Assembly: GCA_002384815.1 (NCBI GenBank)
Contig: DGBN01000035.1
Location: 1-64,000, forward strand
Direction of reading: 5' to 3'
Length of the DNA stretch: 64,000 bases
Source: Oxalobacteraceae bacterium UBA4003
GTDB lineage: Bacteria > Pseudomonadota > Gammaproteobacteria > Burkholderiales > Burkholderiaceae_D
Part shown: positions 26,808 to 36,356 of the stretch, one piece after another
How the letters are laid out: each line of letters starts with the position of its first letter
How positions within the stretch are numbered: position 1 is the stretch's first letter
Position numbers and translations under genes: made by a program
Notes under the pieces: generated by a model
What the model was told of the DNA's origin: nothing
Databases searched by the model: none
Seen by the model: only the letters and a program-made list of their open reading frames with translations

Positions 26808-27014
26808 ATGAAAAATCAAATTTCGCGTCGTATTTCGCGTCACTTATACCAAGCCACTGCCGTCGCCGCAAGCACATTGGCGATCTCTGTTGCGATGCAC
26901 AACGGCGCTTTCCAGGACGCAATTTACGACAGTGCGTTAACTGGCGGTGCGATGTGGGCCAGCGCTATTTCGGTCAATGTTTTTGCGCAATCGACGGCAG
27001 CGGAGCATCACTGA
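26808..27014 (+). CDS. Small protein at the head of the RND efflux operon, unknown
   Basis: 68 residues. A basic N-terminus (MKNQISRRISRHLYQ) precedes a weakly hydrophobic stretch (ATAVAASTLAISVAMHNGAF), an amphipathic middle and a His-ending tail. It could be a small exported or membrane-associated protein; I recognise no family. GGAAG lies about 8 bases before the ATG. Its stop is directly followed by the hydrolase ATG (one base between), so it is co-transcribed and may be translationally coupled. Confidence 0.6.
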   Translation: MKNQISRRISRHLYQATAVAASTLAISVAMHNGAFQDAIYDSALTGGAMWASAISVNVFAQSTAAEHH

Positions 27015-27015
27015 G

Positions 27016-27834
27016 ATGAGTTCGACCGGCACAAGTTCAGCTTTTGGTCCGTGGACCACCTCGTTTAAAACGTCGGCAGCGTCGCGAGAAATCGGTTTGC
27101 GCGTGTTTGGCAAAAACGGTGGAAAAAGCAGAACGGCAGAATTGTTGCCATTAGTCGTTTACTTCCATGGCGGCTTCTTCACTTGCGGTGCGGTGGAAGA
27201 TGCCGATGGCATCGCCAGCGCCTTGGCGGAAAAAGCAGTCGTTGTCGCCGTAGACTATCCACTCGCCGGCGATACATCTTTCCCAGGCACCACTGAAGTT
27301 GCATTCGAAACCCTGCAATGGGCATACGACCATGCAGATGGATTGGGCGCTGACGGTACGCGCGTGCTGGTGGCTGGTGATCAGGCTGGAGGCAATCTGG
27401 CCGCCGCGGTTGCGATGATCGCACGCGACAGATTGACACCGACCTCGCGTGGCATCTGCCTCAAGGGTCAGATTCTGATCACACCGATGTTGGATCCCAG
27501 CCAATCGTCCAAGTCCATGAAGGCACTCGGCAAATGCGTGTGCCAGGAAGGTTGGGCTGCTTATCTGCCATTGACCAGCGACGCTTTGCACCCGTATGCC
27601 GCTCCTGCGCAATCGCGCCGCCTCGGCGGCTTGGTGCCAGCATTAGTCATTACTGCGCAGAACGATGCCTTGCGCGATGAAGCTGAACAGTATGCAGCTA
27701 GTTTGATCGCAGCCGGCGTGCCGGTGCAAGTGCGTCGCTTTGCTGCAGAAGGCGGACAGTTGGTCGAGCCAACGCACACAAGTTTTTCATCTGTCATCTC
27801 AACAATCAAGCAATTTATTCAGGATCCAGCCTGA
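27016..27834 (+). CDS. Alpha/beta-hydrolase of the HSL type lacking the nucleophile serine
   Basis: 272 residues from the ATG one base after the preceding stop. The oxyanion region YFHGGFFTCG matches the HGG motif of hormone-sensitive-lipase-type esterases. The nucleophile elbow, usually GDSAGG, reads GDQAGGN: codon CAG at 27391-27393 gives Gln. The acid region NDALRDEAEQYA is kept, and a late His is present (THTSF), though not in the usual H-G-F context. It may therefore be an inactive or altered member. It lies between the small protein and the RND adaptor gene, an unusual companion for an efflux pump. The frame is open upstream, overlapping the small gene. Confidence 0.85.
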   Translation: MSSTGTSSAFGPWTTSFKTSAASREIGLRVFGKNGGKSRTAELLPLVVYFHGGFFTCGAVEDADGIASALAEKAVVVAVDYPLAGDTSFPGTTEVAFETLQWAYDHADGLGADGTRVLVAGDQAGGNLAAAVAMIARDRLTPTSRGICLKGQILITPMLDPSQSSKSMKALGKCVCQEGWAAYLPLTSDALHPYAAPAQSRRLGGLVPALVITAQNDALRDEAEQYAASLIAAGVPVQVRRFAAEGGQLVEPTHTSFSSVISTIKQFIQDPA

Positions 27835-27917
27835 TTCGGCAACTTCAGGCACAAGCGGCACAAGCTTTTCATCTTTTACAAACATCTTTATTTACGTTTT
27901 CTTCAGGGGAATAAAAA

Positions 27918-29138
27918 ATGCAAACCTCCACCACACCACGTTTTTCGCGCAGCACGATCGCCATTGCAATCGGTGTCTTATTAGTCATAGGCGTTGCCAC
28001 GGTATCGTTGACCGGTCATGCAGAAAAAGCTGCACCCGCTGCACCAGCGGCGACACCTGTCACTGTTGCGAATGTGCTTGAACGCTCTGTCACTGAATGG
28101 GATGATTTTTCAGGCCGGGTTGAGGCGGTAGAAAGAGTTGAAATTCGTCCTCGTATCTCGGGCACCATTGACGCCGTGCATTTTCAGGATGGCCAGTTGG
28201 TGAAAAAAGGCGCATTGCTGTTCACTATTGACCCGCGTCCTTACAAGGCTGAACTGGCTCGCGCCGATGCAGCACGTGCAGGTGCATCAGCCCGCTTGTC
28301 CCTGGCAAAAACAGAATTGGATAGAACCAAACGCCTGCTGGAAGATAGAGCGGTCGCTCAACGCGAACTCGATCAGCGTGAAAATGCGTTACGTGAAGCT
28401 GATGCCAATCTGAAGGCAACCGACGCCGATGTTTTGACAGCACGCTTGAATTTGCAGTACACGGAAATCACCGCACCGGTCGCTGGCCGCGTTTCGCGTG
28501 CCGAGATCACAGTCGGCAATCTGGTTGCAACAGGCCCGACTGCGCCGACACTGACCACGCTGGTTTCTGTCTCGCCGGTCTATGTCAATTTTGAAATCGA
28601 CGAACCAACTTACATCCGCTACTCAAGTGCTGGCGCTGTTGGCAATACGGGCGTGAATCGCGTCCCGGTTGCGATGGGTCTGACCAGTGAGGAAGGCTAT
28701 CCACGTGAGGGTCATGTCAAATCTTTCGACAACAGAGTTGACTCCGGCTCGGGCACGATACGCGTACGCGCTGTATTCGATAACGAAAACGGCAGCTTGA
28801 CGCCCGGCATGTATGCCCGCGTACGCACCGGTGATTCCAACGCCAAGAATGCATTGCTGATCGACGATAAGGCAGTCGGTACCGATCAAGACAAGAAATA
28901 CGTGATGGTAGTCGGCACCGACAACAAGGCCGTGTATCGCCAAATTACATTGGGACCGATCGTCGACGGCTTGCGTGTCGTACGTAGCGGCTTGAAAAAA
29001 GATGAACGCATCGTCGTGAACGGTTTGCAACGCATCCGTCCGAATGACACCGTCGCACCGGAATCGGTTGCGATGGACGCCAAAGTTGCGAGTGCGAACA
29101 AGGCGGCAGGGCAGGGCACTGCAACTGCAGTGAACTAA
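27918..29138 (+). CDS. RND efflux periplasmic adaptor (membrane fusion protein)
   Basis: 406 residues. An N-terminal membrane segment (about 13-32) is followed by the lipoyl half-motif (VEIRPRISGTIDAVHFQDGQLVKKGALLFTID), a long alpha hairpin (about 105-170), the second lipoyl half (YTEITAPVAGRVSRAEITVGNLV) and beta-barrel and membrane-proximal domains. It resembles MexE/AcrA-type adaptors. It bridges the RND pump and outer-membrane channel encoded next; gene order adaptor-pump-channel is canonical. Confidence 0.95.
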   Translation: MQTSTTPRFSRSTIAIAIGVLLVIGVATVSLTGHAEKAAPAAPAATPVTVANVLERSVTEWDDFSGRVEAVERVEIRPRISGTIDAVHFQDGQLVKKGALLFTIDPRPYKAELARADAARAGASARLSLAKTELDRTKRLLEDRAVAQRELDQRENALREADANLKATDADVLTARLNLQYTEITAPVAGRVSRAEITVGNLVATGPTAPTLTTLVSVSPVYVNFEIDEPTYIRYSSAGAVGNTGVNRVPVAMGLTSEEGYPREGHVKSFDNRVDSGSGTIRVRAVFDNENGSLTPGMYARVRTGDSNAKNALLIDDKAVGTDQDKKYVMVVGTDNKAVYRQITLGPIVDGLRVVRSGLKKDERIVVNGLQRIRPNDTVAPESVAMDAKVASANKAAGQGTATAVN

Positions 29139-29177
29139 GCCGCTTTTGTTCGGAACATTTAAAAAGAAGAAACTGAC

Positions 29178-32100
29178 ATGAATATCTCTCGATTTTTTAT
29201 CGATCGCCCGATCTTTGCAGGCGTTTTGTCAATGATCATTTTGATCGGTGGCTTGATCTCGATGCTGAATTTGCCAATCTCCGAATACCCGGAAGTCGTA
29301 CCGCCATCGGTCGTTGTGAAAGCCAATTTCCCGGGAGCGAATCCGCAAACCATCGCGGAAACAGTCGCCACGCCGATTGAGGAGCAGATCAACGGCGTAG
29401 AAGGCATGTTGTATATGTCGTCGCAGGCAACCTCCGACGGCTTGATGACCTTGACCGTTACATTCAAACTCGGCACGCCGCCGGATCTGGCTCAGCAACT
29501 GGTGCAAAACCGTGTGAACCAGGCCTTGCCGCGTCTGCCTGACGTAGTGCAGCGCTTGGGCGTGACTACGGTCAAGAGTTCGCCAGACATGACGATGGTG
29601 GTCCATCTGGTTTCGCCAAACGACCGCTACGACATGACTTATCTGCGTAACTACGCAGTGTTGAACGTCAAAGACAATATTGCGCGTTTACCTGGTGTCG
29701 GTGCTGTTCAATTGTTTGGTGCCGGCGATTATTCGATGCGTGTCTGGCTTGATCCACGCAAGGTGGCGGAGCGCGGTTTGTCCGCCAACGATGTGGTTGA
29801 TGCGATTCGTGAGCAAAACGTGAACGTCGCGGCAGGTGTTATCGGTGCATCGCCGTCGGTTCCTGGTGTGGATTATCAAATGTCGGTCAATGCACAGGGT
29901 CGCCTGAAAACTGAAGATGACTTCCGCGATATCGTGGTCCGTACTTCGCCGGATGGCGTGGTCACGCGTTTGCGTGATGTGGCGCGTGTTGAATTGGGTT
30001 CCAGCGAATATGCATTGCGTTCGCTGTTGGATAACAAGTCAGCGGTTGCTATGCCTATATTCCAGTCACCGGGTTCGAACGCGCTGGAAATTTCAGATAA
30101 CGTCCGTAAAACCATGGCTGCGCTGAAAAAAGACATGCCGGAAGGTGTCGATTACAGCATCGTCTACGACCCGACACAGTTCGTGCGTGCATCGATTGAG
30201 GCGGTTGTGCATACCTTGCTGGAAGCGATTCTGCTGGTCGTGATCGTCGTGATCATCTTCCTGCAAACATGGCGTGCATCCATCATTCCTTTGCTGGCAG
30301 TGCCGGTATCGGTGATCGGCACCTTTGCGGTAATGATGGGACTGGGTTTCTCGATCAATGCACTTAGTCTATTCGGACTGGTGCTGGCGATCGGTATCGT
30401 CGTCGATGATGCGATTGTGGTGGTCGAGAACGTAGAGCGGAATATTGAAGACGGCTTGACGGCGCGTGAGGCGACTTACAAGGCGATGCGTGAAGTATCC
30501 GGCCCGATTGTTGCGATTGCACTGACCTTGTCGGCGGTATTTATTCCACTCGCATTTGTCAGCGGCTTGACCGGTCAGTTCTTCAAGCAGTTTGCGTTGA
30601 CGATTGCGATTTCGACCGTGATCTCGGCATTCAATTCTTTGACGCTGTCGCCAGCGCTGGCTGCCTTGTTGCTGAAAAGTCATGGCGCGCCTAAAGATAA
30701 ATTCCAGTTGCTGATCGATAGGCTGTTTGGCTGGTTCTTCGTTCGTTTCAATAAAGTGTTTCATCGCGGTTCGCAAAATTACGGCACCGGCGTGACCACA
30801 GTGTTGAAGCGTAAATCTGCTTCGCTGGCAGTGTATGCAGTGTTGATCGGTGCCACGATGTTCCTGTTCAATCATGTACCGGCCGGTTTTATTCCAGGTC
30901 AGGACAAACAGTATCTGGTGGGTTTTGCGCAATTGCCTGATGCCGCTTCGCTTGATCGTACTGAAGACGTGATCCGTCAAATGTCCGAGATCGCGATGAA
31001 AACACCAGGCGTGGAATCGGCAGTGGCTTTTCCTGGTTTGTCGATCAACGGTTTCGTGAATAGTCCAAACTCCGGCATCGTGTTTACAACGCTTAAACCG
31101 TTTGATGAGCGCAAAAGTGCGGATTTGAGCGGTGGTGCGATTGCATTGAAATTGAATCAGCAATTCGCCGGCATTCAAGGTGCATATACGGCGATGTTCC
31201 CGCCGCCACCGGTGCAAGGTCTGGGTACCATTGGCGGTTTCAAGCTGCAGATTCAGGATAGGGGTGCACTCGGCAAGGAAGCATTGAACGATGCATTGAA
31301 GGCGTTCTTGGTCAAGGCTTACCAGGCGCCTGAACTGGCTGGCATGTTTTCCAGCTATCAGATCAATGTGCCGCAACTGTATGCGGATCTGGATCGCACA
31401 CGTGCACAGCAACTTGGTTTGTCGATACCGGCTGTATTCGATACTTTGCAGATTTATCTGGGTTCACTGTACGTCAACGACTTCAATCAATTCGGTCGTA
31501 CCTTCCAGGTGCGGGTACAGGCAGATGCACCGTTCCGTGCGCATGCTGAAGACATAGGTTTGTTGAAGGCACGTAATACCAATGGCGAAATGGTGCCTTT
31601 GTCTTCAGTGCTGAAAATGACGCAAAGCTATGGCCCAGATCAATTCATTCGCTACAACGGCTTTCCGGCTGCTGACGTGAATGGCGGCCCGGCACCTGGT
31701 TACAGTACAGGCCAGGCGCAAGCAGTGGTTGAACGTCTGCTGGAAGAAACTCTGCCACGCGGCATCAGCTACGAATGGACCGAGATCACATACCAGGACA
31801 AGATCGCCGGCGATACGCTGTTTATCATTCTGCCCTTGGCGATGTTGCTGGTGTTCTTCGTACTTGCTGCGCAATACGAAAGCCTGGCTCTGCCACTGGC
31901 TGTGTTGCTGATCGTGCCCATGGGCTTGCTGTCTGCCATCTTCGGTGTCTGGCTGACAGGTGGTGACAACAATATCTTTACGCAAATCAGCCTGATTGTA
32001 TTGGTGGGACTAGCCTGTAAAAACGCGATCCTGATTGTGGAATTTGCTCGCGAACTGGAGCATCAGGGACGTGAGACGTATGCGGCAGCAATTGAAGCAG

Positions 32101-32405
32101 CACGTTTGCGTCTGCGTCCGATTCTGATGACATCGATCGCGTTTATCGCTGGTGTGGTGCCACTGATTCTGTCCTCCGGTGCTGGTGCAGAGATGCGTCA
32201 TGCGATGGGTGTGGCGGTGTTCGCAGGCATGATAGGTGTGACTGCATTCGGTCTGTTCCTGACGCCTATTTTCTATGTATTGCTGCGTACGCTGGAGAAA
32301 AAATTCAGCCGCAAGCAGGAACCGGAAGGCGAAGCATACGTGGCTCACCCGGCGCCTGTCGCATTGGATACTCAGCATGCATTTACGCAGAATCACGAGG
32401 CTTGA
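29178..32405 (+). CDS. RND efflux pump, hydrophobe/amphiphile exporter (HAE-1), MexF-like
   Basis: 1075 residues. It starts MNISRFFIDRPIFAGVLSMI, the standard RND opening, and has twelve expected membrane helices with two large periplasmic loops. The proton-relay pair lies in GIVVDDAIVVVENVERN near residues 410-411. The YPEVVPPSVVV and SSGAGAEMRHAMGVAVFAGM blocks are typical for HAE-1 pumps, and overall it resembles MexF. Such pumps export antibiotics, biocides or solvents using the proton gradient; the substrate cannot be told from sequence. The 3' end overlaps the likely upstream region of the channel gene. Confidence 0.96.
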   Translation: MNISRFFIDRPIFAGVLSMIILIGGLISMLNLPISEYPEVVPPSVVVKANFPGANPQTIAETVATPIEEQINGVEGMLYMSSQATSDGLMTLTVTFKLGTPPDLAQQLVQNRVNQALPRLPDVVQRLGVTTVKSSPDMTMVVHLVSPNDRYDMTYLRNYAVLNVKDNIARLPGVGAVQLFGAGDYSMRVWLDPRKVAERGLSANDVVDAIREQNVNVAAGVIGASPSVPGVDYQMSVNAQGRLKTEDDFRDIVVRTSPDGVVTRLRDVARVELGSSEYALRSLLDNKSAVAMPIFQSPGSNALEISDNVRKTMAALKKDMPEGVDYSIVYDPTQFVRASIEAVVHTLLEAILLVVIVVIIFLQTWRASIIPLLAVPVSVIGTFAVMMGLGFSINALSLFGLVLAIGIVVDDAIVVVENVERNIEDGLTAREATYKAMREVSGPIVAIALTLSAVFIPLAFVSGLTGQFFKQFALTIAISTVISAFNSLTLSPALAALLLKSHGAPKDKFQLLIDRLFGWFFVRFNKVFHRGSQNYGTGVTTVLKRKSASLAVYAVLIGATMFLFNHVPAGFIPGQDKQYLVGFAQLPDAASLDRTEDVIRQMSEIAMKTPGVESAVAFPGLSINGFVNSPNSGIVFTTLKPFDERKSADLSGGAIALKLNQQFAGIQGAYTAMFPPPPVQGLGTIGGFKLQIQDRGALGKEALNDALKAFLVKAYQAPELAGMFSSYQINVPQLYADLDRTRAQQLGLSIPAVFDTLQIYLGSLYVNDFNQFGRTFQVRVQADAPFRAHAEDIGLLKARNTNGEMVPLSSVLKMTQSYGPDQFIRYNGFPAADVNGGPAPGYSTGQAQAVVERLLEETLPRGISYEWTEITYQDKIAGDTLFIILPLAMLLVFFVLAAQYESLALPLAVLLIVPMGLLSAIFGVWLTGGDNNIFTQISLIVLVGLACKNAILIVEFARELEHQGRETYAAAIEAARLRLRPILMTSIAFIAGVVPLILSSGAGAEMRHAMGVAVFAGMIGVTAFGLFLTPIFYVLLRTLEKKFSRKQEPEGEAYVAHPAPVALDTQHAFTQNHEA

Positions 32406-32407
32406 TC

Positions 32408-33862
32408 ATGAAAAAATTTAATTTAACTCTTACCGCTTTAGTTGCCGCACTGATACTTGCCGGTTGTTCTACGGCGAAGCCGCCGGATCAGGTCAAGCTC
32501 GACTTGCCGACGCAATATCGTGAGAAAGCTGAGCAGCTGGACGGTGCATGGAAAGTCGCAACACCTGCAGACAATACGGATCGCGGTGCCTGGTGGAAGG
32601 TATATGGCGACAACGATCTGGGGAGTCTGATCGTCGAAGCGACTATCTTGAATCCAAACCTGGCGATGGCGCTGGCGCGCGTAAAAGATGCACGCGCTGC
32701 TGCCGGTGTGGTGGATGCCGATCGTGGCGTGCAGGTCGATGCAGGTGTAGGCCCGACTCGCGTCGGCAATGCGCAAACAAGTTCGACTACTTACCGTGCA
32801 CCCTTGTCGTTCTCGTATGAAGTCGATCTGTTCGGTCGCTTGTCCGACTCCAGCCGTGCTGCACGACTGGATGCAGAAGGGCAGGAGGCCGCGTATCGTT
32901 CAGTCCTGCTCGCATTGCAATCGGATGTCGCGCAACTTTACTTCACGATACGTTCACTCGATTCGGAAATCGATGTCCTGCAAAAAACCATCGCCTTGCG
33001 TCAGGAAGGACTGGATCTGGCACAACGTCGCTTTGATGCAGGCGACACCAGTGAGCTGGATGTAGCGCAGGCAAAAACCGAATGGGCCACCACCAGTGCC
33101 GAGTTGGAAGGGGTCAATCGTGAACGTGCACGCAGTGATCACGCCCTCGCAATTTTGCTGGGCAAGGCGCCGGCTGAATTTACCCTGGTTGTCGCACCGT
33201 TCAGTGCACCTATTGTGACAGTACCGGCTGGCTTGCCATCCGATCTGCTGGAGCGTCGCCCGGATATTGCGCAGGCGCAGCGTCAACTCGCCGCATCCAG
33301 CGCACGTATAGGCGCAGCCAAGGCAGCGTTTTTTCCGAAGCTGTTGCTGACAGGTTCGGCTGGTTACGAGTCCAATGAGTTGCGTGACCTGTTCAAGTGG
33401 TCCAGCCGCAGCTGGATGTTGGGACCTGTGGTTGGCACCATGTTGTCGATGCCATTGTTTGACGGCGGACGTAATAGATCCAATCTGGCGCGTGCCGATG
33501 CAAACTACGAAGGGATGGTTGCCAACTATAGACAGCAGGTGCTGGTTGGCTTCCGCGATGTCGAAGATAACCTGAGTGCATTACGCACGCTTGACCGTCA
33601 AATGGTATTTGAAGAGCAGGCGATCAAATCGGCGCAACTGGCCTCGCGTCTGGCCGACTCGCGTTATCGTTATGGCTCAGCCAGCTACTTTGAAGTCATC
33701 GATGCGCAACGTTCCAGCCTTGCTTCGCAGCGTTCGCGTATTCGCAGCGCGGGACAACGCGCTGTGGCATCGGTCGGCTTGATCCGCGCCCTGGGAGGCG
33801 GCTGGCAGACAGAACAGGAGACAGGGCAGGGCGTACCCGTCGCCTTGGCACGACATCCCTGA
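32408..33862 (+). CDS. Outer-membrane efflux lipoprotein, NodT/OprN family
   Basis: 484 residues from the ATG with ACGAGG 7 bases upstream. The lipoprotein signal ends LILAGC (Cys20). Two repeated OEP domains follow, with the family marks WWKVYGDNDLGSLI, FSYEVDLFGRLSDSSRAA, LLERRPDIAQAQRQL and RYRYGSASYFEVIDAQRS. It is the trimeric exit duct for the RND pump. It begins 2 bases after the pump stop and is followed by a hairpin terminator that closes the operon. Confidence 0.95.
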   Translation: MKKFNLTLTALVAALILAGCSTAKPPDQVKLDLPTQYREKAEQLDGAWKVATPADNTDRGAWWKVYGDNDLGSLIVEATILNPNLAMALARVKDARAAAGVVDADRGVQVDAGVGPTRVGNAQTSSTTYRAPLSFSYEVDLFGRLSDSSRAARLDAEGQEAAYRSVLLALQSDVAQLYFTIRSLDSEIDVLQKTIALRQEGLDLAQRRFDAGDTSELDVAQAKTEWATTSAELEGVNRERARSDHALAILLGKAPAEFTLVVAPFSAPIVTVPAGLPSDLLERRPDIAQAQRQLAASSARIGAAKAAFFPKLLLTGSAGYESNELRDLFKWSSRSWMLGPVVGTMLSMPLFDGGRNRSNLARADANYEGMVANYRQQVLVGFRDVEDNLSALRTLDRQMVFEEQAIKSAQLASRLADSRYRYGSASYFEVIDAQRSSLASQRSRIRSAGQRAVASVGLIRALGGGWQTEQETGQGVPVALARHP

Positions 33863-33879
33863 ACGTGAAATAATCACGT

Positions 33880-33913
33880 GCCGGCAAGGGCTTCGGGTTC
33901 TTGCCGGCTTTTT
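33880..33913 (+). terminator. Terminator of the RND efflux operon
   Basis: A 9-bp stem GCCGGCAAG/CTTGCCGGC with an 11-base loop is followed by T5 and a further T-rich stretch, about 20 bases after the channel gene stop. Confidence 0.85.
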
Positions 33914-33963
33914 CTTTATGGGCGCTGCACAGTCTGTGCGCGCACTTTTCATTATCGAGTTTG

Positions 33964-35148
33964 ATGAACAACCATTTTTTCAAGAATGCCCTGGTGTTGG
34001 GGCTGCTGTCGGCGATCGGACCGTTTGCGATCGACATGTACCTACCGGCGCTGCCGTCGATCGGGAAGAATCTGAATGCACCAATGCATGCGGTGCAGGC
34101 GAGCCTGATGGCATTCTTTATTTCGCTGGGTATAGGGCAGCTGCTGTACGGCCCGATTTCCGACATGGTCGGACGCAAGCCGCCGCTATACTTCGGCCTG
34201 GGGCTGTTCGCCGTCTGCAGCATCGGCTGTGCGCTGGCGCCGGATATCGAAACGCTGATCGTGCTGCGCTTCCTGCAGGGTCTGGGTGCGAGCGCCGGCA
34301 TGGTGATCCCGCGCGCAGTGGTGCGCGACTTGCATACGGGAAATGATGCGGCCAAGCTGATGGCCTTGCTGATGCTGGTGTTCAGCGTGTCGCCTATCCT
34401 GGCGCCGCTGGCCGGCAGCTTCCTCATCGAATGGATGGATTGGCGCAGCGTGTTCTGGGCGGTGACGATCGCCGCCGTGATGGCGCTGCTGCTGCTGGCG
34501 ACTGGGCAGAAGGAAACCCGTCCCGCCAGCGAGCGTGCCGGCAGCAACGTACGCGGCGCCTTGCAGGCCTACTGGCTGTTATTGCGCGACTGGCACTTTC
34601 TCGGCCTGGTGTTCATCGGCGCTTTCGGCATTTCGAGTTTCTTTGCCTATTTGGCAAATTCATCTTTCGTGCTGATCGATCACTATGGCCTGACGCCACG
34701 CCAGTACAGCATCGCTTTCGCGGCCAATGCGGCGGCCTTCATCGGCGTGTCGCAACTGACGAGCAAGCTGACACGGCGCTTCGGGTTGGTACCGTTGGTG
34801 AAGTTTGCGGTGAGCGGCTATGCGCTGTTCATGGTAGTGCTGCTGTTGTTGAGCCTGTTCGGCGTGGAGCGGCTCGACGTGATGCTGGCGATGCTGTTCG
34901 TCGGCTTCGGCTTTCTCGGCCTCGTGATTCCGACCACAGCCGTGCTGGCGCTGGAAGAACATGGTGCCATCGCCGGTACTGCATCAGCGCTGATGGGTAC
35001 CCTGCAGTTTGTGACCGGCGCGGTGGTCATGGGCATTGTCGGCCTGTTTGCAGACGGCACGGCCGCTCCGATGATTGCCGGCATTGCCGGTTGCGCGATT
35101 CTTGCCGCTGTCGTGGCCCGGCTGACGCTGCCTCACGTGAAGGTATAG
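33964..35148 (+). CDS. Multidrug exporter of the Bcr/CflA MFS family
   Basis: 394 residues from MNNHFFKNALVLGLLSAIGPFAIDMYLPALPSIG, the typical start of Bcr/CflA transporters. Twelve helices are expected; MFS motif A appears as GPISDMVGRKPP near residues 60-71, and motif C-like PRAVVRDLHTG follows. It is a proton-driven inner-membrane exporter. It has a visibly more GC-rich third-position pattern than the RND operon before it, and the terminator between them makes it a separate unit. The frame is open 21 codons upstream, through the hairpin, which is unlikely to be coding. Confidence 0.92.
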   Translation: MNNHFFKNALVLGLLSAIGPFAIDMYLPALPSIGKNLNAPMHAVQASLMAFFISLGIGQLLYGPISDMVGRKPPLYFGLGLFAVCSIGCALAPDIETLIVLRFLQGLGASAGMVIPRAVVRDLHTGNDAAKLMALLMLVFSVSPILAPLAGSFLIEWMDWRSVFWAVTIAAVMALLLLATGQKETRPASERAGSNVRGALQAYWLLLRDWHFLGLVFIGAFGISSFFAYLANSSFVLIDHYGLTPRQYSIAFAANAAAFIGVSQLTSKLTRRFGLVPLVKFAVSGYALFMVVLLLLSLFGVERLDVMLAMLFVGFGFLGLVIPTTAVLALEEHGAIAGTASALMGTLQFVTGAVVMGIVGLFADGTAAPMIAGIAGCAILAAVVARLTLPHVKV

Positions 35149-35163
35149 GCTACATCAGCTTCG

Positions 35164-35979
35164 TCAGTGTGCGGCAACCGGTTGCCGGGTTATCGCGGTG
35201 CGCAGTTCACGCAATTTCAACTTGACGATCTGCGCGTTCTCGACGCCGATGCGCAGCATGATCTTCTGTCCCGCCGAACGTTTTTCCAGATCGGGATCGG
35301 CAAACTGGTAGATCACCTTGTCCTGGAGCAGTCGCGGCGCTTCCAGATGTTCCGGGGTGGCGAGCAGATTGTCGATCGCGACCACCAGCCTGTCGTTGAA
35401 ATAGGCGTCCGGATAACCGAGATCGACATAGGCTTGCTGGAACAGGGGATAGAATTTGCGGTAAACGGAGACTGTCTTTTCGACCGATACGTTCTGTACC
35501 AGCGTCATGTATTGCGCATAGCGCTTGGTATTGGTGGGTGAAATGACCAGTTTGTCGTCACTACCCGTGGTTTCCATCCACGTTCCCGCGGGTTGCACCG
35601 GCCACAGCTTGGTCGATGCTTCACGACGCGGCAGATTGTCCACCGTGGTGACAATGCGGCGAATGATCTCATCGGGGTAAAACAAGTTACGCCAGAGATC
35701 ATTTCCGACCAGCGATGCCAGTGGCGGTGCGATCAGGCTGTCGCTGTCCCTCACGGCCGGCAGTGGTTCTTCGGCAGGCGTTGCTTCTATCGGATGCTGG
35801 ATCTCCCACGCCGGTGTTTCCGGTGTCTGCTCGGTTTGTTCAGCTGATGCCGGTGTTTCCGACTGGGTTGCTTCCGGCGGAAGCACTGACGCATTGTTCC
35901 GTTGCGACCAGTAGTAATAGCCGGCGGCAAGGGCGGCCGCGATGGCGATTGCGATAAGTATGCGAGTGGCTGTTTTCAA
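35164..35979 (-). CDS. DUF3014 domain protein, membrane anchored
   Basis: 271 residues. One N-terminal membrane segment (about 6-24) and a Pro/Glu/Thr-rich linker (25-75) precede a conserved domain (about 76-260) that includes LASLVGNDLWRNLFYPDEIIRRIV and YVDLGYPDAYFNDRLV. It would face the periplasm. The function of DUF3014 is unknown. GGGAG lies 5 bases before the ATG. It is convergent with the MFS gene, 15 bases apart. Confidence 0.88.
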   Translation of the reverse strand: MKTATRILIAIAIAAALAAGYYYWSQRNNASVLPPEATQSETPASAEQTEQTPETPAWEIQHPIEATPAEEPLPAVRDSDSLIAPPLASLVGNDLWRNLFYPDEIIRRIVTTVDNLPRREASTKLWPVQPAGTWMETTGSDDKLVISPTNTKRYAQYMTLVQNVSVEKTVSVYRKFYPLFQQAYVDLGYPDAYFNDRLVVAIDNLLATPEHLEAPRLLQDKVIYQFADPDLEKRSAGQKIMLRIGVENAQIVKLKLRELRTAITRQPVAAH

Positions 35980-36356
35980 TATCGACTCCCGGTTGATAAA
36001 GACGTGGCAACGCCTGCAGATAAAAATCCGCTGATAGGCAGGGGTGGGGGAGCAGTCAGTTTACCGCATGTGGGCGAAACGGATGCGATGTAGGTATTGA
36101 TGGCGTACGGGAGTCTGCAGAAAAGTCGTTCAGGTTCGAGAACCGTATTCGCTGTCACGGAAGATCAGCCCCGGAGAAATCTGTTTCAGACTTGCAATGT
36201 CGATCAGGGACATCGCAACCGGTTTTTTCCTGTTGTTTCGCAAGAACAGTATCTTTTAAGCACCTGTGCGCTCGTTTATGATGGGGCGCTGTTTGCTTGC
36301 ATGCGGCTCATCAAGCGAGCAGAGGTCTTGTAGCCGAAACAGGGAAAGAAAATATC
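35980..36356. other. Intergenic region before the DNA ligase gene
   Basis: 377 bases between divergent genes. A frame at 36097-36333 stays open for 78 codons on the plus strand, but I recognise nothing in it and see no good ribosome-binding site. Promoters for the DUF3014 and ligase genes are expected here; none is clear. Confidence 0.45.

Noticed and set aside
30369..31412. A 347-codon open frame on the minus strand inside the RND pump gene
   Set aside because: Composition is extreme (Arg, His, Gln, Cys) and it lies wholly antisense to conserved pump sequence.
33964..35979. Visibly higher GC in the MFS and DUF3014 genes than in the RND operon
   Set aside because: The contrast may simply reflect codon preference of the RND operon; no mobility gene, repeat or tRNA borders the segment, so transfer is not supported.
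36097..36333. A 78-codon plus-strand frame before the DNA ligase gene
   Set aside because: No start signal and no resemblance to a known family; probably chance.
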